64,000 nt of DNA, taken from the NCBI GenBank assembly GCA_002700305.1, contig PACZ01000027.1, forward strand, positions 42,442 to 106,441, in the 5' to 3' direction. The stretch comes from Hyphomonas sp. Its GTDB lineage: Bacteria > Pseudomonadota > Alphaproteobacteria > Caulobacterales > Hyphomonadaceae. Of this stretch, positions 61,439 through 64,000 are shown one piece after another. The notes under the pieces are model-generated. The model worked only from the letters and a program-made list of their open reading frames with translations, was not told the origin of the DNA and ran no database searches. The position numbers and the translations under genes were made by a program. Position 1 is the stretch's first letter. Each line of letters opens with the position of its first letter.

Positions 61439-63430
61439 ATGGCAGACACGTTCGGATCAGACACGGAGACAGGGCAGGAGCGATCAGACTTCCGCCTTGG
61501 CGCCCTGTTGATCGAACCTGACCAGAACAGTGTTTCCAATGGCGCCCAGCGCCACAGGCTTGAGCCGAAGGTCATGCAAGTGCTCTGCGTTCTGGCCGCG
61601 CGGCCGGGTGAGGTCATCTCGCGGCAGGAACTGATCGATCAGGTCTGGGGCGTGGAGCATGGCGCGGACGAAAGCCTGACGCGCGCCGTGTCTCTTCTGC
61701 GGAGCGTGCTGAACACCGACAAGGACCTGCATTCGGTCATCGAGACCATACCGAAGCGTGGCTACAGGCTGGCGGCCGAGGTCGGAGAGGTTCAGGCGCC
61801 CCTTGCAGACCCGGAACCGCCAGCGCCTGTGGAAGAAGAGGCCGTGCCCTTCGTCCGCGAGCCGTGGCGCCGCGATACGGACATCAGTCCCATCCGCTAT
61901 GTTTCGGCGCTGGTCGTCCTTGCCATCATCATGCTCTGGACCGGCGTCATGATCGGGCGCTCTTCAAGCAGCGCAGTGGCGGTGCCGGAAAAGTCGATTG
62001 CGGTGTTGCCGTTCGAAAATCTGAGCGGAAATTCGGAGCAGGACTATTTCTCACGCGGCTTGTCGGAGGAGATCCGCACGCTTCTGACACAGCTGGATGA
62101 GCTGAAGGTCGCCGGCCGTGCGCCGCCTTCGGTCGGAACGGCTGACGGTATGGACGCGCAAACGCTCGGCAAGAAGCTGAGGGTCTCCCACGTCCTGACC
62201 GGCAGCATCCGGTCGGATCAGGATCGCATCAAGGTATCGGCGGAGCTGATCGACACCGAAAGCGGCTATCAGGTCTGGTCGCACGGATATGACCGGCTGC
62301 TGAGTGCGCAGAGCCTGTTCGACTTGCAGAAGGACATCGCCACCGACGTGGCCGGTGCGCTGAGCGTGTCATTGAATGTGCAGGAACCCAACCGGATCCT
62401 TGGCTCGGATACACACAGCCTCGAAGCCTATAATTATTATCTCAGCGCGCGGGAGACGGATGTCTTCGGCATGGGCGACCGCAGCGAAATGATCGCATTG
62501 CTTCACAAGGCGCTCGAGCTGGATCCGGATTATGGGGCGGCCCGGGTGATGCTGGCCATGAATACGGGCGCGCAGGCCTGGAACGCCTCTACACCTGCGG
62601 AAGCGGAAGCCTTCCTGGCGCGGGGCCGGGCCATGGCGGAAGAGGCGGTCCGTCTCAATCCGGATCTGGCGCAGGCCTATACGGCGCTGGCCAATTTCGA
62701 GGGGCTGGCCGGGGACTGGCTGGAGGCAGGCCGGAACAACCGTATGGCGCTGGAGCGCTCTCCCAATCTGCGCGTGCTGCATGATCAGACGATTTTCCTG
62801 ATGCGCACCGGCCGGGTGGAGGAAGCCCTCAGTATTGCGCAGCGCGGTCAGTCAGCCGACCCGCTGAACCCGGATCGCGCGGCGACCCTTGCCATGGCCT
62901 ATGCGTTGCTCGGACGGCACGAAGCGGCCGAGGCATCGCTGGAACATTACTGGACACTGCAGCTGCCACCGGGAGAATGGGACACCTATGCCTGGACGAT
63001 TGAAATGCAGGCGCCGCAGACGGTGGAAAGCCTGATGGCGCTTTGCCAGCGCCTGGTCCGGAGCGATCCGTCATTGCGTCCGCTGCTGGCACCGGTCATC
63101 GATGCGTTGCCGGATATGGAGGCTGCACTCGGTGCGGTCGAGGCGCAGTTTGAAAGCGGGGCAGGGGCTCATCCGAACCGGTTCGAGATTCTCGCTGCTC
63201 TGGCCGCGCAGCTCGGAGACCCGGACCTGGCCCTGCGGATCTGGCGGCATGAGCTGGAAGGGACACGCCTCAGGCTGATGCGCATCTGGGGACCGGTCTA
63301 TGCCGATATGCGGCGGCTCCCCGGATTTGCCGATCTGATGACCCGGATCGGACTGCCGCTATACTGGCGCGAATTCGGCTGGCCGGACAGATGCCGGCCG
63401 GCGGGGGCGTCGGACTTCGACTGTTTCTGA
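61439..63430 (+). CDS. CadC-like transmembrane transcriptional regulator with TPR region
   Basis: This protein has 663 residues. The N-terminal OmpR/PhoB-type winged helix (about 18-112) includes LEPKVMQVLCVLAARPGEV and SVIETIPKRGYRL. One transmembrane helix lies near 157-175. The extracytoplasmic part has a TolB/FlgO-like block (SIAVLPFENLSGNSEQDYFS) and several TPR-like helical pairs (about 320-520). This is the ToxR/CadC-type layout with direct membrane-to-DNA signalling. Its sensed signal is unknown. It lies between rplA and rplJ, an unusual place for such a gene. Confidence 0.88.
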   Translation: MADTFGSDTETGQERSDFRLGALLIEPDQNSVSNGAQRHRLEPKVMQVLCVLAARPGEVISRQELIDQVWGVEHGADESLTRAVSLLRSVLNTDKDLHSVIETIPKRGYRLAAEVGEVQAPLADPEPPAPVEEEAVPFVREPWRRDTDISPIRYVSALVVLAIIMLWTGVMIGRSSSSAVAVPEKSIAVLPFENLSGNSEQDYFSRGLSEEIRTLLTQLDELKVAGRAPPSVGTADGMDAQTLGKKLRVSHVLTGSIRSDQDRIKVSAELIDTESGYQVWSHGYDRLLSAQSLFDLQKDIATDVAGALSVSLNVQEPNRILGSDTHSLEAYNYYLSARETDVFGMGDRSEMIALLHKALELDPDYGAARVMLAMNTGAQAWNASTPAEAEAFLARGRAMAEEAVRLNPDLAQAYTALANFEGLAGDWLEAGRNNRMALERSPNLRVLHDQTIFLMRTGRVEEALSIAQRGQSADPLNPDRAATLAMAYALLGRHEAAEASLEHYWTLQLPPGEWDTYAWTIEMQAPQTVESLMALCQRLVRSDPSLRPLLAPVIDALPDMEAALGAVEAQFESGAGAHPNRFEILAALAAQLGDPDLALRIWRHELEGTRLRLMRIWGPVYADMRRLPGFADLMTRIGLPLYWREFGWPDRCRPAGASDFDCF

Positions 63431-63806
63431 GGGAGCCGGCCCGGGCCGCGCGCCGGGCAGGGACCTCGGTAAAGTCCGGGGTTGACTTTTTCTCACTCAG
63501 GGGGGTTGCAGGCTTGGGGATAAAGCGTTAACACCCCGCTCTTGACGGGAGTTCTCCGATATGCATTCGGCGGCCTCCCGTTTTCCTGTCCTAGACCATG
63601 GGTCACGTATTTATACGCGGTAACGGCTAATCAGCCACCTATGCAGACGGGGTGAGGCGTTGATTCGGTTCGGAAAAACAGGGCTGACCTGTTTTTGGCT
63701 TACCGGGGCAAGCGGCCAATCCCTGGGCAGGCGCTGGAAGGCCAACCGGCCAGAAGGCGATTACCAGGGCGGCCGGATGGTCCGGGCGCCTCAATGGAGA
63801 CCCGCT
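63431..63806 (+). promoter_or_regulatory. 376-base non-coding leader of rplJ, probable L10 leader
   Basis: No convincing gene fills this gap. It contains structured sequence, including a perfect 9-bp hairpin AAAAACAGG/CCTGTTTTT (63674-63696, loop GCTGA) and GC-rich helices between 63700 and 63790. In many bacteria the mRNA leader before rplJ binds the L10-L12 complex to control synthesis; the position and structure fit that role. A TTGACT at 63482 could be a -35, but no good -10 follows. Confidence 0.5.
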
Positions 63807-64000
63807 ATGGATAAAGCTGGAAAAAGTGCGGCTCTGGAATCCCTGAAAGGGGTTTTCGAAGAGTCCGGTGCGGTCGTTGTGACCCACTATACCGGTCTGT
63901 CTGTTGCGGAAATGACGAAGCTGCGTGGCATGCTCCGCAAGGACGGTGCGCAGCTGAAGGTGGTCAAGAATACCCTGGCGCAGATCGCGCTTGACGGTAA
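63807..64000 (+). CDS. rplJ: 50S ribosomal protein L10, N-terminal part (runs off window)
   Basis: Sixty-four codons are present. The start MDKAGKSAALESLKGVFEES and the region VTHYTGLSVAEMTKLRGMLR, followed by VVKNTLAQIAL, are characteristic of L10, which anchors L12 dimers to the ribosome. The 3' end lies outside the window. The ATG at 63807 follows GGAGA at 63796-63800. Confidence 0.95.
   Translation, partial: MDKAGKSAALESLKGVFEESGAVVVTHYTGLSVAEMTKLRGMLRKDGAQLKVVKNTLAQIALDG

Noticed and set aside
63639..63887. An 82-codon minus-strand frame across the rplJ leader
   Set aside because: It overlaps the rplJ coding start and the structured leader, has no ribosome site and no recognisable features.

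Overview
The window is GC-rich chromosomal DNA from an alphaproteobacterium. A member of the Hyphomonadaceae or a close Caulobacterales relative fits best. The evidence for this is the glnD-murJ-trpS ... nfu-tsaB-rimI ... fur order, a large TonB-dependent receptor, UrcA-type small exported proteins, and a perfect CtrA-type box (TTAA-N7-TTAA). No rRNA, tRNA, insertion sequence, prophage or CRISPR array was seen. Genes are tightly packed, and several convergent pairs overlap or lie a few bases apart.

Layout. 1-13 kb holds housekeeping genes on the plus strand: the C-terminal part of glnD, murJ, trpS, a copper-chaperone lipoprotein, a DUF2333 protein, an Nfu iron-sulfur carrier, a nitroreductase, tsaB and rimI overlapping by four bases, a Tat-type hydrolase, an alkyltransferase, a YcaQ-like glycosylase, fur and two small genes. 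13-24.6 kb is mixed: an EamA exporter, a Baeyer-Villiger-type monooxygenase, an orphan TadG/vWA pilus-like protein, a TauE permease, a minus-strand operon of DUF3604 lipoprotein, parvulin isomerase and HupE-like membrane protein, a universal stress protein and an amino-acid dehydrogenase. 24.9-38 kb holds trkH, a Pro/Glu-rich protein, a thioredoxin-like lipoprotein, an OprP-like porin, a thiolase, pckA, a DhlA-like haloalkane dehalogenase and small exported proteins.

38-49 kb holds an acyl-CoA dehydrogenase, a protein combining a phospholipase-C-like domain with an acidic linker and a helix-hairpin-helix domain, tryptophanase, a Gfo/Idh oxidoreductase, an MscS channel and an OppA-like binding protein. 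49-58.5 kb holds the TonB receptor, two RNA methyltransferases, an OmpA-family protein and a second acidic/helix-hairpin-helix protein. 58.6-64 kb holds a Tat-type M48 protease, rplK-rplA, and then a 3-kb interruption by a small exported-protein gene and a CadC-like regulator before rplJ, which runs off the window.

How the genes fit together. pckA, thiolase, acyl-CoA dehydrogenase, leucine-type dehydrogenase, tryptophanase, OppA and the TonB receptor fit a peptide- and lipid-using heterotroph that makes sugar by gluconeogenesis. The best candidates for undescribed biology are four: the DUF3604-PpiC-HupE operon, whose DUF3604 member carries all four PHP-type metal motifs; the two acidic-linker/helix-hairpin-helix proteins; a 24-bp dyad shared by the promoters of two small exported-protein genes; and the regulator locus inside the ribosomal-protein cluster.
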